The notes under the pieces: generated by a model
Seen by the model: only the letters and a program-made list of their open reading frames with translations
Told to the model about the DNA's origin: nothing
The model's database searches: none
Part shown: positions 34,053 through 42,833 of the stretch, one piece after another
Numbering within the stretch: position 1 is the stretch's first letter
Layout of the letters: each line of letters opens with the position of its first letter
Position numbers and translations under genes: made by a program
NCBI RefSeq assembly: GCF_022570735.2
Contig: NZ_JANCNS010000001.1
Coordinates: forward strand, 1,178,001-1,242,000
Direction: 5' to 3'
DNA: 64,000 nucleotides
From: Christiangramia oceanisediminis
GTDB taxonomy: Bacteria > Bacteroidota > Bacteroidia > Flavobacteriales > Flavobacteriaceae

Positions 34053-34496
34053 ATGAGAAAAGCAGTACTATTCGCAACAGGCCTCCTTGTTATGGCCCTA
34101 TTCGCTTCCTGTGGAAGCAATAAAAATCTTCAGGAAGACATTCCTGCACAGTTCAGCGAGGTTTATTATAACTATACTTCAGATGGGATCAAACTTCATA
34201 TTCCGTTGGTAAGTATTCAGGAAGAACGTATTTCGCTGGACGCGGTTTATTTTCACGGGATGAAGTCGCCGCTGGTTCAAAGTGAGGAAAGAAGTAATCT
34301 CTATGTGGCCAATTTCCGCATGGGAAGCAAGGATATGGTGATGCATGAAGACCCGAAAAAAGAATATGGGAACCAGGCTCCTCAAAAGCCGGAAAAAAGC
34401 CCTGTTGACCTTGATAATGATGAAGCTTTGCTGGTTTTCACCCAGGATAATCAAACCAAATATTATAAACTTACCGGCATTGTAGAAAAGGAATAG
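34053..34496 (+). CDS. small conserved lipoprotein
   Basis: A 147-residue protein with a lipobox (LLVMALFASC). No known domain recognised. The mature part shows alternating beta-like stretches (FSEVYYNYTSDGIKLHIPL, ISLDAVYFHGMKSPL, SNLYVANFRMGS) and a short disordered insert rich in Pro/Lys/Glu near residue 105. It appears to be a small beta-sandwich envelope protein. Function is unknown. It follows the atp terminator and has a near-consensus TATCTTAG upstream. Confidence 0.65.
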   Translation: MRKAVLFATGLLVMALFASCGSNKNLQEDIPAQFSEVYYNYTSDGIKLHIPLVSIQEERISLDAVYFHGMKSPLVQSEERSNLYVANFRMGSKDMVMHEDPKKEYGNQAPQKPEKSPVDLDNDEALLVFTQDNQTKYYKLTGIVEKE

Positions 34497-34555
34497 GCAT
34501 TGGCTTTCATAATTGTGATTTATTCAGATATTTGTAATAAATCAACCAGCTCCTG

Positions 34556-36007
34556 TTGAGTACCTTTAAAAAACTTTTTCAGCAAACTTTTATCTACGGA
34601 TTGGCAACAGTGTTGCCAAGAATGCTAAGTTTTTTACTGATTCCCTTATACACTGGAGTTCTGCCACGAGAAGAATATGGAGAGATCTCGGTGATCTTTG
34701 CTTATTTTGTACTGTTCAACGTGATCCTGGCCTATGGGATGGAAACCGCGTTTTTCAGGTTCTATAACAAACAGGAGAATAAAAATAATGTTTTAAATAC
34801 ATCAGGATGGTCCTTGTTCATGAGTTCCATCCTTTTTTTTATACTCGCTTTTTTCGCCAGAGAATGGCTGGCCGGGATCACCGGAATTGATCTGGAATAC
34901 ATCAACCTTGCCATCTGGATCCTGTTGCTGGATGCACTGGTCATCATTCCGTTCGCATGGTTAAGAGCTGCTGAAAAGCCCATGCGATACGCCATCATCA
35001 AGATCCTGAATGTCGCGGTGAACCTCGGGTTGAACGTCTTTTTTCTTCTTTTTCTTCCCGGACTGGCCGAAAATTCTGCATTTTTCGAGGCTATTTATGT
35101 TCCCGATTTTGAGATTTCCTATGTGTTCATCGCCAATGTGATCGCCAGCGGGATGACGCTGCTGTTGATGAGCCCATTCTATTTCAAGCTCAACTTTAGC
35201 TTCGATACCGCTTTATGGAAAAAGATGCTGAATTATGCATTTCCGGTGCTTATCGCGGGAATCGCATTTTCCATCAATGAAGTTTTTGACCGCATCATGC
35301 TCGACAGGCTATTACCACCAGCAATCGCAAGGGAAGAAATTGGAGCATACGCCGCCTGTTATAAACTGGCGCTTTTCATGACGCTTTTCGCCACTGCATT
35401 TCGTCTCGGGATCGAACCTTTTTTCTTTAGTCATGCCGAAGCCAAGAATGCAGCCAAAACCTATGCCCAGATCACCAATTATTTCGTGGTATTTGGAAGT
35501 ATTATCCTGGTGGGAGTGATCGTCTTTATAGATCTGCTGAAAGTGATTTTGATCCAGAACGATTCATATTGGGAAGCCATGGATATCGTTCCAATCATCC
35601 TGCTGGCTAATTTATTCCTGGGGATCTATCATAATTTATCGGTATGGTATAAGATAACCGACCGGACCAGGTTTGGTGGCTATATTTCACTGGTAGGTGC
35701 GGCATTTACAATCATTCTCAACCTGTTGCTTATCCCGGTGATAAGTTATACAGGCTCAGCCATTGCAACCCTGGCCGCGTATGGAAGTATGATGCTGTTA
35801 TCATATTATTACGGGCAAAAGTATTACCCAATACCTTATGATCTGAAAAAGATAGGGATGTACCTGCTTTCGGCTATGATCATTTCGGGAATATCGTTAT
35901 ACCTGTTCCCGGGAAATTATTTGGTGGGTATACCGTTATTATTAATATTCATAACGATAGTATATTTTACAGAAAAGGAACAAATTACCCGAATCATACG
36001 ATCCTAA
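34556..36007 (+). CDS. polysaccharide/lipid-linked oligosaccharide flippase (MATE-like, Wzx type)
   Basis: A 483-residue protein with 12-14 transmembrane helices. The N-terminal LFQQTFIYGLATVLPRMLSFLLIPLYTGVLPREEYGEI fits the Polysacc_synt/Wzx family. A second half has NYAFPVLIAGIAFSINEVFDRIMLDRLL. Such proteins flip lipid-linked glycans across the inner membrane. The start is TTG at 34556, as no ATG precedes the conserved region. The substrate is unknown, and the flippase is not beside the sugar genes at 12.9-16 kb. Confidence 0.85.
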   Translation: MSTFKKLFQQTFIYGLATVLPRMLSFLLIPLYTGVLPREEYGEISVIFAYFVLFNVILAYGMETAFFRFYNKQENKNNVLNTSGWSLFMSSILFFILAFFAREWLAGITGIDLEYINLAIWILLLDALVIIPFAWLRAAEKPMRYAIIKILNVAVNLGLNVFFLLFLPGLAENSAFFEAIYVPDFEISYVFIANVIASGMTLLLMSPFYFKLNFSFDTALWKKMLNYAFPVLIAGIAFSINEVFDRIMLDRLLPPAIAREEIGAYAACYKLALFMTLFATAFRLGIEPFFFSHAEAKNAAKTYAQITNYFVVFGSIILVGVIVFIDLLKVILIQNDSYWEAMDIVPIILLANLFLGIYHNLSVWYKITDRTRFGGYISLVGAAFTIILNLLLIPVISYTGSAIATLAAYGSMMLLSYYYGQKYYPIPYDLKKIGMYLLSAMIISGISLYLFPGNYLVGIPLLLIFITIVYFTEKEQITRIIRS

Positions 36008-36079
36008 GGCAGGTTGAATTTTTTCAATGAAATGAACCAGTTGCTTTTTGATCATGTAAAACCAATTTACCAATAAGAG

Positions 36080-36514
36080 ATGAAAATAAAAGTTATCAAT
36101 AAGTCGGCTCACAAACTGCCGCATTACGAAACCGATTTTTCAGCAGGAATGGACCTTAGAGCCAATATCGATGAACCTATAAGCCTGAAACCACTGGAGA
36201 GAGCCGTTGTAAAAACCGGGCTTTTTATGGAGATCCCTTTAGGATATGAAGCACAGGTAAGACCAAGAAGCGGACTTGCTGCCAAAAAAGGAATAACCGT
36301 TCTTAACTCTCCTGGTACAATCGATGCCGATTATCGCGGGGAAATTGGGGTGATACTTGTAAATTTGTCCAACGAAGAATTCGTCATCTATAATGGCGAA
36401 CGCGTCGCACAGATGGTTATCGCCAAACACGAACATATTTCCTGGGAAGAAGTTGATATCCTTGGGGAGACTTCCAGAGGAGTCGGTGGCTTCGGAAGTA
36501 CAGGAAGTAAATAA
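36080..36514 (+). CDS. dut: dUTP diphosphatase
   Basis: A 144-residue trimeric dUTPase with all five motifs: [41 protein letters not shown] and GVGGFGSTG. It hydrolyses dUTP to dUMP and keeps uracil out of DNA. It lies between the flippase and nucleotidyltransferase genes, with 58 bases before the latter. Confidence 0.97.
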   Translation: MKIKVINKSAHKLPHYETDFSAGMDLRANIDEPISLKPLERAVVKTGLFMEIPLGYEAQVRPRSGLAAKKGITVLNSPGTIDADYRGEIGVILVNLSNEEFVIYNGERVAQMVIAKHEHISWEEVDILGETSRGVGGFGSTGSK

Positions 36515-36572
36515 AGAATTAAAAATTATCCAGGCTAGAAATTGATGGATAGTCTGAAACAAAAAAATTAAA

Positions 36573-37583
36573 ATGAAAATTATTGTACCAATGGCTGGTC
36601 GTGGTTCGCGACTTCGCCCTCATACCTTGACTGTTCCAAAACCTCTAATCCCTATCGCCGGCAAACCTATCGTTCACAGGCTGGTAGAAGATATTGCCAA
36701 AGTGCTGGATGAAAAGATCGATGAAGTGGCTTTTATCATAGGCGAGGATTTTGGTGAAAAAGTAGAGCAGGACCTGATGAAAATTGCCAATTCTCTTGGT
36801 GCCAAAGGAACCATTTACTACCAGGATAAACCCCTTGGAACCGGTCATGCCATCATGTGTGCCCAGGAATCGCTTAGCGGTCCGGCGGTAATTGCCTATG
36901 CAGATACGCTTTTCAAGGCAGATTTCAACCTGGATAAATCGGCAGATGCGGTGATGTGGGTGAAAAAAGTTGAAAATCCTTCGGCTTATGGCGTTGTTCA
37001 GCTGAACGATAATGGTGAAATAACCGACCTTGTCGAAAAACCCGAAGAATTCGTTTCAGATCTTGCCGTGATTGGTATCTATTATTTCAAGGATGTTGGA
37101 ATCCTGAAAAAAGAACTTCAGAATGTACTGGACGCAAAATTAACGCGCGGAGGCGAGTACCAGATCAACGATGGTATCGAAGCCATGAGAAAAAACGGGC
37201 TGAGATTCGTACCTGGGAAGGTTGACGAATGGATGGATTGCGGGAACAAGAACGTGACCGTAGAAACCAATGGCCGCATGCTGAATTTCCTGCACCAGGA
37301 TGGTGTGAAGCTTATTTCTGATTCTGTAAAGATCAAGGATTCTGAAATTACCGAACCCTGTTATATTGGAGAGAACGTGGAGCTGATCAACGCAAAGATC
37401 GGTCCCAATGTTTCAATAGGCGATGGTACAAAAGTTGAAAATTCAACGATTAAGAACAGTTTGATCCAAACCTTTTCTGACGTAAAAAATGCCAAACTGG
37501 AGAACGCGATGATTGGAAATCATGCCAAATTTAATGGTAACTTTACTCAAATAAGCATTGGAGATTATTCGGTGCTTGAATAA
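36573..37583 (+). CDS. sugar-1-phosphate nucleotidyltransferase with left-handed beta-helix tail
   Basis: A 336-residue protein. The N-terminal Rossmann-like domain has MAGRGSRLRPHTLTVPKPLIPIAGKPI (GxGxRLxPxTxxxPK signature), GTGHAIMCA and VEKPEEF. The C-terminal 95 residues or so form hexapeptide-like steps (VKIKDSEITEPCYIGENVELINAKIGPNVSIGDG). It resembles archaeal-type GlmU/ManC-like enzymes. It makes a UDP-, dTDP- or GDP-sugar, but which one cannot be told. It is followed by a TPR protein gene after 9 bases. Confidence 0.87.
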   Translation: MKIIVPMAGRGSRLRPHTLTVPKPLIPIAGKPIVHRLVEDIAKVLDEKIDEVAFIIGEDFGEKVEQDLMKIANSLGAKGTIYYQDKPLGTGHAIMCAQESLSGPAVIAYADTLFKADFNLDKSADAVMWVKKVENPSAYGVVQLNDNGEITDLVEKPEEFVSDLAVIGIYYFKDVGILKKELQNVLDAKLTRGGEYQINDGIEAMRKNGLRFVPGKVDEWMDCGNKNVTVETNGRMLNFLHQDGVKLISDSVKIKDSEITEPCYIGENVELINAKIGPNVSIGDGTKVENSTIKNSLIQTFSDVKNAKLENAMIGNHAKFNGNFTQISIGDYSVLE

Positions 37584-37592
37584 ACGAGCAAT

Positions 37593-38957
37593 ATGAAGAT
37601 CCTGTTGAACATCCTATTGGTGTTTATGTTGGCGCTTCCCGCAATTTCGCAGGAGGTGCCACAGGCTTTTCAGGATGTGAACCAGGACGATCTCGGGAAC
37701 GTTACCGATGAATTTCAGGAATATTTTTTTGAAGCCCTGAAACAAAAAGGGATTGAGAATTATGAAAAAGCCATAACCTCCCTGGAGAAATGTTTGGAAC
37801 TGGATTCAGAAAAGGCGGTGGTTTACTTCGAACTGGGTAAAAATTACCGCGAACTGGAAGATTTCGATAAGGCCATCGATAATTTACAAAAGGCTCACGA
37901 AATTCAACCGGAGAAAGAAGCGATCCTGGTATATCTTTTTCAAACCTATGGTATGACCAGGAATTATGCGGGAGCCATCAATACAGTTCAAACGCTCATT
38001 CCATTTGATGAAAGTTACAAAGAGGATCTGGCTAATCTATATCTGCTGAATGAAGATTATGATAAAGCCTTGCAATTGATAGATGAACTGGATAACCAGT
38101 TAGGGGCCAGTTCGTATCGCAATTCATCAAGACGGCAAATCTACGCTCGCACCAATAATACAGGTGCACAAATAGACAACCTGGAACAAAGCATTATCGA
38201 TAACCCGGAAGTAGAACAAAATTATCTCAACCTGATCTACATTTACAGTGAACAGGGAGAGCAGGAAGAAGCTTTTAAGGTGGCCCAGGAGCTTTTAGAG
38301 GCAAATCCTGGCTCTACGTTAGCTCATCTGGCTCTCTATAAGTTTTATCTGGATAAAGGCGATGTAGAGGCTTCAATCGCTTCCATGAAGATCGTCTTTG
38401 AAAGCGAAGAGATCGATACCGAGTCTAAATTCAAGGTTTTGAATGATTTTCTCAATTTTGTTCAGGAAAATCCAGCATACGAAGAAGAATTGATCGAAGT
38501 TACTGCCAAGTTTGCCGAATGGGAAAATGCTCCAAAACTGTATGAGCAACTGGGTGAATATTATCTGAAAAAGGATAATAGGGAAGACGCTTTGACGTTC
38601 TTTGAACTGGGTATAGAAGAAGATCCTGAGAATTTTGAACTTATCAGGAACACCCTGTTGCTTCAGATCGAATTTCAAAAGTATGAGGCAGCTAGGGATT
38701 TGAGTGAACAGGCACTGGAAAGTTTTCCTTCCCAGCCTTTATTTTATCTTTTCCAGGGAGTTGCCTTAAACCAGCTGGAAAATTTTACAAAGGCTGAAGC
38801 GATTCTTACCGAAGGCCTGGATTATATCATCGATGATGCAAAAATGGAAGTCGATTTCTATTCTCAGCTCTCCATTGCCTATACTGGTATGAATAATGCA
38901 GGTAAGGCTGAAGAGTATCGCCTTAAGGCGGAAAATTTGAAAAAAGAGATAAACTAA
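37593..38957 (+). CDS. exported tetratricopeptide repeat protein
   Basis: A 454-residue protein with a signal peptide (ILLVFMLALPAISQ). It is built almost wholly of TPR units: GIENYEKAITSLEKCLELDSEKAVVYFELG, DFDKAIDNLQKAHEIQPEKEAILVYLF, and later EDALTFFELGIEEDPENFELI. It should be a periplasmic scaffold for protein contacts. It heads a run of overlapping genes (DUF4292 lipoprotein, EnvC-like protein), which suggests a shared envelope job. Confidence 0.85.
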   Translation: MKILLNILLVFMLALPAISQEVPQAFQDVNQDDLGNVTDEFQEYFFEALKQKGIENYEKAITSLEKCLELDSEKAVVYFELGKNYRELEDFDKAIDNLQKAHEIQPEKEAILVYLFQTYGMTRNYAGAINTVQTLIPFDESYKEDLANLYLLNEDYDKALQLIDELDNQLGASSYRNSSRRQIYARTNNTGAQIDNLEQSIIDNPEVEQNYLNLIYIYSEQGEQEEAFKVAQELLEANPGSTLAHLALYKFYLDKGDVEASIASMKIVFESEEIDTESKFKVLNDFLNFVQENPAYEEELIEVTAKFAEWENAPKLYEQLGEYYLKKDNREDALTFFELGIEEDPENFELIRNTLLLQIEFQKYEAARDLSEQALESFPSQPLFYLFQGVALNQLENFTKAEAILTEGLDYIIDDAKMEVDFYSQLSIAYTGMNNAGKAEEYRLKAENLKKEIN

Positions 38958-39727
38958 TGTTGAAGAAATATTTTGCCCTTATCCTACTAGGCGCATTTGT
39001 GGTATCCTGTGGCAGTACCCGATCTAAAACCGGCATCGCCACCAAAAATGCCGAAGCTGTTTCAGTGATCCAGAAACACTATAACGAAGAAGCCGGTTTT
39101 AAAACCGCTTCAGGAAAATTGCGTGCGGTTTACCAGGATGAAGAAAAAACACAATCGGTTAACCTGAGCTTCCGGATGAAGAAAGATGAAGTGATCTGGA
39201 TGAGTGCCAGCATCCTTGGTTTTCCAGTTGCTAAGGCCTATATCACGCCTGAAAGTGTTAGTTATTACGAAAAGGTTTCTCAGACTTACTTCGAGGGTGA
39301 TTTTGAACTGATCAGTCAGTTTCTTGGTACCCCGTTGGATTTTCAAAAACTTCAGAATCTACTTTTGGGGCAGGCGATCTACGATTTGCGCATCGAGGAG
39401 TATGAATTTACCCAGTCTCCAAGGGGATTTCAGTTTGTGCAGGATCCCGAAGCTGGCATGAAAAAGATGTTCCTTTTAAAACCTTCCAATTACAAAGCAG
39501 AAGCCCAGCAACTGGTACAGGATGCTGAAAATAGAAGTCTTACGGTTACTTATTCAGATTACCAGAAATTACAGGGTTTCCTTTTTCCCGATAATATCAG
39601 GATAGTCGCGAGCGAAGGCGGTGTAAGTACCAATATAGAACTTACTTACCGTTCTGTTAGCTTCGATGAGGAAGTGAGCTTTCCGTTCGATATTCCGGGT
39701 GGTTATGAACAAATCAGCTTAAAATGA
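38957..39727 (+). CDS. DUF4292 family lipoprotein
   Basis: A 256-residue protein with lipobox LLGAFVVSC. The body begins with KTASGKLRAVYQDEEKTQSVNLSFRMKKDEVIWMSASILGFPVAKAYITPESVSYYEK, typical of DUF4292, which looks like a LolA/LolB-type lipid- or lipoprotein-binding half barrel. The function is not known to me. It overlaps the TPR gene by one base and the EnvC-like gene by 4, so all three are probably translated from one message. Confidence 0.82.
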   Translation: MLKKYFALILLGAFVVSCGSTRSKTGIATKNAEAVSVIQKHYNEEAGFKTASGKLRAVYQDEEKTQSVNLSFRMKKDEVIWMSASILGFPVAKAYITPESVSYYEKVSQTYFEGDFELISQFLGTPLDFQKLQNLLLGQAIYDLRIEEYEFTQSPRGFQFVQDPEAGMKKMFLLKPSNYKAEAQQLVQDAENRSLTVTYSDYQKLQGFLFPDNIRIVASEGGVSTNIELTYRSVSFDEEVSFPFDIPGGYEQISLK

Positions 39728-40944
39728 TCGATTTGAAATTTACCAGGCCAGTACTTTGCCTTTTCATTTTTTGTTTCAGTTTTCAAATTTCCATTGCCCA
39801 GGACAGGGAGGCCCTGGAAGAAAGAAGACTGGAATTGCGTAAGGAGATCAACAGGATCAACGAGCTTAGAATTTCGAATCAGAAGAAACAGCAGTCGGTG
39901 CTTGGCCAGGTCGAGGATCTAAATCAACAGATCAAGAGTACAGAAGACCTGATCAAGGTTACCAACCAGCAGGCAAATTTGCTGACTCGTGAGATCAATA
40001 CCAACACGAATAAAATTGGTGAACTCAGAAAGGAATTGCAGGAGCTCAAGGAAGATTATTCCAAAATGATCAGGCGTTCCTATAAAAGCAAATCTCAGCA
40101 GAGCCGTATCATGTTCCTCCTGTCTTCTGAAAATTTTCTGCAGGCCTACAAACGGCTTCAGTACATGAAGCAATATACCGAATATCGTAAGCAGCAGGGA
40201 GAGCAAATCAAGGCCAGTACCCAGGAACTGCAGCAACTCAATTCCATGTTGCTTGAACAAAAGGAAGATAAGGAAAAGCTAATAGTTGAAAACCGCAAAA
40301 CCAGGGCCGAGCTGGAAAAGAACCGGAAATCCCAGCAGGACCTGGTCGCCCAGATTCGAAAAAGAGAAGGTGATTTTGCGGCCCAGATCAGGAAGAAACA
40401 GGATGAAATAAATGAGATTGACCGTGCAATAGATCGAATGATCCGGGAGTCCATCGCCAAGGCAAATGCCGAAACCGGTTCCAGCGAACGGGATACCTAC
40501 GAGTTGACTCCGGCTGCGAAAGCACTGGCAGCCGATTTTGCCAAAAATAAGGGAAAACTACCATGGCCGGTACGTTCGGGAGTGGTAACCATGAAATTCG
40601 GGAAACAGCCGCATCCGGTGGTAAGATCGGTAATGGTGAATAACAACGGGGTACGTATCGATACCGACCAGGGAGGTAAGGCCCGGGCTGTATTTACCGG
40701 TACTGTTAGTGAAGTGCAGGCCGTCAAGGGAGCTAATAAAGCGGTGATGGTGCGCCATGGAGACTATATTACCATTTACAATAACCTGGAAAAGGTATTC
40801 GTAAAAAGAGGAGACCAGGTTCTAACCGAGCAGGAAATAGGTGAGATCGCCACCAGCAAAACGAACGGAAAGACCACCTTGCATTTCTTATTGTATAAAA
40901 ACAACCAGAAAATGGATCCCGCTGAATGGATCTTCCAGATGTAA
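39724..40944 (+). CDS. EnvC-like murein hydrolase activator with degenerate LytM domain
   Basis: A 406-residue exported protein: signal peptide to about residue 26, a long coiled coil (about 28-255), then a LytM domain (about 275-405). The zinc ligands are not intact: the first HxxxD reads NNGVRID and the second HxH reads TLHFL. This fits EnvC/NlpD-type regulators, which activate amidases instead of cutting themselves. Contrast the intact M23 domain at 8813-9688. It overlaps the DUF4292 gene by 4 bases (ATGA). Confidence 0.87.
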   Translation: MIDLKFTRPVLCLFIFCFSFQISIAQDREALEERRLELRKEINRINELRISNQKKQQSVLGQVEDLNQQIKSTEDLIKVTNQQANLLTREINTNTNKIGELRKELQELKEDYSKMIRRSYKSKSQQSRIMFLLSSENFLQAYKRLQYMKQYTEYRKQQGEQIKASTQELQQLNSMLLEQKEDKEKLIVENRKTRAELEKNRKSQQDLVAQIRKREGDFAAQIRKKQDEINEIDRAIDRMIRESIAKANAETGSSERDTYELTPAAKALAADFAKNKGKLPWPVRSGVVTMKFGKQPHPVVRSVMVNNNGVRIDTDQGGKARAVFTGTVSEVQAVKGANKAVMVRHGDYITIYNNLEKVFVKRGDQVLTEQEIGEIATSKTNGKTTLHFLLYKNNQKMDPAEWIFQM

Positions 40945-40979
40945 AAACATTTATCGGTTTTTGATATCTTTAGGGTCTA

Positions 40980-41672
40980 ATGAAAAAACTTCTCTGCTTT
41001 TTAACAGCCCTAAGCTTTATAAGTTGTGCATTAGATTACGAGGATAACCGAAGGATTCATCTCACAGGATCACTTTTGGATCCCGCTGGTGATCCATTGC
41101 GGGATGCCGGGGTAGACCTGTACGTGGAAACCTTCGGTTTTAAAAATTCGGTTTCCAACGTAATTGCGAGTACGACGACTACCGAAAATGGACATTTTGA
41201 CCTGCTAAGCATCGAGCCAAAGGACGAGATCCTGTTCCTGAGCATTTCTGAACGATTGAGTAGCTTTATGGGTGTAAGAATTAGGGAATCGGTAGATAAT
41301 CATGGTCCATTTTATGACCTGGGCGAGCTAAGATTGAATGCTCGTGGCAATTTTCAGCTTAATTTCATCAATCAAAGCGGAACTGAAGAGATGGTGTTTC
41401 TGCAAGTGAAATATCCCGCCTACACAGCATTTCAATCCTTACCCGAAGGCTGGGAATATGTTTATACCTACGAAGGTTCTGAAACCGGAGAGGTAACCGA
41501 TTTAAGAACATTTTCTACTCAGGGAAATAACCAGATCTACCTTACCACCTTATTAAATTCTCAGGTTCAAATTAAGTATAGTATTGGGGAATCTTTAAAC
41601 CAGTCTGATGATATCCAGGAGCTTGTTCTGGATATATCGGAATCAGAAAGCCAGTATGAAATTATATTTTAA
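40980..41672 (+). CDS. lipoprotein with carboxypeptidase-regulatory-like domain
   Basis: A 230-residue protein with a lipobox (LTALSFISC). Residues about 28-75 read like a carboxypeptidase-regulatory-like beta-sandwich (LTGSLLDPAGDPLRDAGVDLYVET...TTTTENGHFDLLSI). The rest has beta-rich segments without a recognised domain. It is probably at the outer surface or periplasmic side of the outer membrane. A near-consensus TATCTTTA lies 8 bases upstream. Its 3' end overlaps the next gene by 17 bases. Confidence 0.7.
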   Translation: MKKLLCFLTALSFISCALDYEDNRRIHLTGSLLDPAGDPLRDAGVDLYVETFGFKNSVSNVIASTTTTENGHFDLLSIEPKDEILFLSISERLSSFMGVRIRESVDNHGPFYDLGELRLNARGNFQLNFINQSGTEEMVFLQVKYPAYTAFQSLPEGWEYVYTYEGSETGEVTDLRTFSTQGNNQIYLTTLLNSQVQIKYSIGESLNQSDDIQELVLDISESESQYEIIF

Positions 41673-42264
41673 ATGCTTTATTTTATTCTTCGTCCTGCAT
41701 GGTGCTAATGCACAGAATGAGGAAGAAACCGAGTCTGATTCTGATGCAGGAATTAAGGTTTTTGTTGGAGGTTCCAAACCATTTGCCCTGGATGATAATT
41801 TTATAGGAGATTCCTATAACTTAAAATACGGAGCTGAGGTTGGAGTACTTTACTTATTCACAGACCACTGGTTCGCCGGCGCGCAGGTAGATGTTCTTTG
41901 GACAGATGTCACGAATTCTGAAAAACTGGGAGGGATCAACCGAACAAGGATTATTAGTTCTTCACTAAATGGAGGTTATTTAACAAGCTTAACCGGGAGC
42001 CTTGAATTTTCAGCTAAATTAGGTTTTGGCCATGCAAGATATGCGAACAGGGCTTCTGAAAATGGACGGGCTTTCCATGATGATGCCTTCATTACCTATC
42101 TGGAACCAAAGCTAGCTTACCTTATCAATGATGGCATAGGAATCTATCTGGGCCTAAATTTCAGATATGATAATATGAGTATTAAGACTTCAGACCAGTA
42201 TGAGGATTACTTTAGTAGTTCTACGCGTCTGGCTCCAACTGTAGGAGCGCAATTTTCCTTTTGA
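41656..42264 (+). CDS. small outer-membrane beta-barrel-like protein
   Basis: A 202-residue protein with a signal peptide (MKLYFKCFILFFVLHGANAQ) and an eight-strand-barrel-like pattern: repeated Gly/aromatic strands (KYGAEVGVLYLFTDHWFAGAQVDVLW, SAKLGFGHARYAN, GIYLGLNFRYDNMS) and a terminal Phe (GAQFSF), as in outer membrane proteins. ATG 41656 fits the signal peptide, though a longer frame opens upstream. It overlaps the lipoprotein gene before it, so the pair is probably co-expressed. It abuts the thioesterase gene tail to tail. Confidence 0.75.
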   Translation: MKLYFKCFILFFVLHGANAQNEEETESDSDAGIKVFVGGSKPFALDDNFIGDSYNLKYGAEVGVLYLFTDHWFAGAQVDVLWTDVTNSEKLGGINRTRIISSSLNGGYLTSLTGSLEFSAKLGFGHARYANRASENGRAFHDDAFITYLEPKLAYLINDGIGIYLGLNFRYDNMSIKTSDQYEDYFSSSTRLAPTVGAQFSF

Positions 42265-42777
42265 TTATTCCTCGAACAGGGCCTTGAGCTCTGTAGCCTC
42301 AGCCGGTTTCATTTTTCCGGCCAATACCAGGCTTAACTGCTTTCTTCGTAGAGCGGCTGCGAAACGCTGTTCTTCGATCTCGGTTTCCGGCTTGAGCGGT
42401 GGAATATGTACAGGTGTCCCGGTCTCGTCTACGGCAACAAAGGTGTATATAGCCTCATTTGCCTTGCTTCTGCGGCCACTTTCGCGGTCTTCTACCCAAA
42501 CATCTATAAAGATCTCCATAGACGACTTAAAAGCTCTTGAAACGGCTGCTTCTACCGTTACCACACTGCCCAGGGGAATAGCCTTGTTAAATGCAACATG
42601 GTTGACCGAAGCGGTAACCACGATCCTTCTGCTGTGTCTTCTGGCGGCGATACTCGCGGCACGATCCATACGTGCGAGCAGTTCACCTCCAAAAAGATTA
42701 TTTAAAGGATTAGTTTCACTGGGAAGAACCAGATCTGTAAGGGTTGTTCGAGATTCACTAGGGGATTTAGCCTCCAT
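42265..42777 (-). CDS. acyl-CoA thioesterase (hotdog fold)
   Basis: A 170-residue hotdog-fold protein. The N-terminal PSETNPLNNLFGGELLARMDRAASIAARRHS carries the Asn and Gly/Glu pattern of the YciA/BFIT-like acyl-CoA hydrolases. VTASVNHVAFNKAIPLGSVVTVEAAVSRAF and SMEIFIDVWVEDRESG follow. It hydrolyses acyl-CoAs in the cytoplasm. It is monocistronic from the promoter at 42791. Confidence 0.88.
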   Translation of the reverse strand: MEAKSPSESRTTLTDLVLPSETNPLNNLFGGELLARMDRAASIAARRHSRRIVVTASVNHVAFNKAIPLGSVVTVEAAVSRAFKSSMEIFIDVWVEDRESGRRSKANEAIYTFVAVDETGTPVHIPPLKPETEIEEQRFAAALRRKQLSLVLAGKMKPAEATELKALFEE

Positions 42778-42790
42778 GTTTATTTTTTTG

Positions 42791-42798
42791 CAAAAATA
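42791..42798 (-). promoter_or_regulatory. -7 element for the thioesterase gene
   Basis: TATTTTTG on the minus strand, 13 bases before the ATG at 42777. Confidence 0.6.
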
Positions 42799-42833
42799 AG
42801 GAGGATAAGTTAAAGGGACTCGTTAATAAACTA

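Noticed and set aside
42284-42799. Plus-strand ORF of 171 codons opposite the thioesterase gene
   Set aside because: It is exactly antisense to a recognisable hotdog enzyme and lacks any signature.
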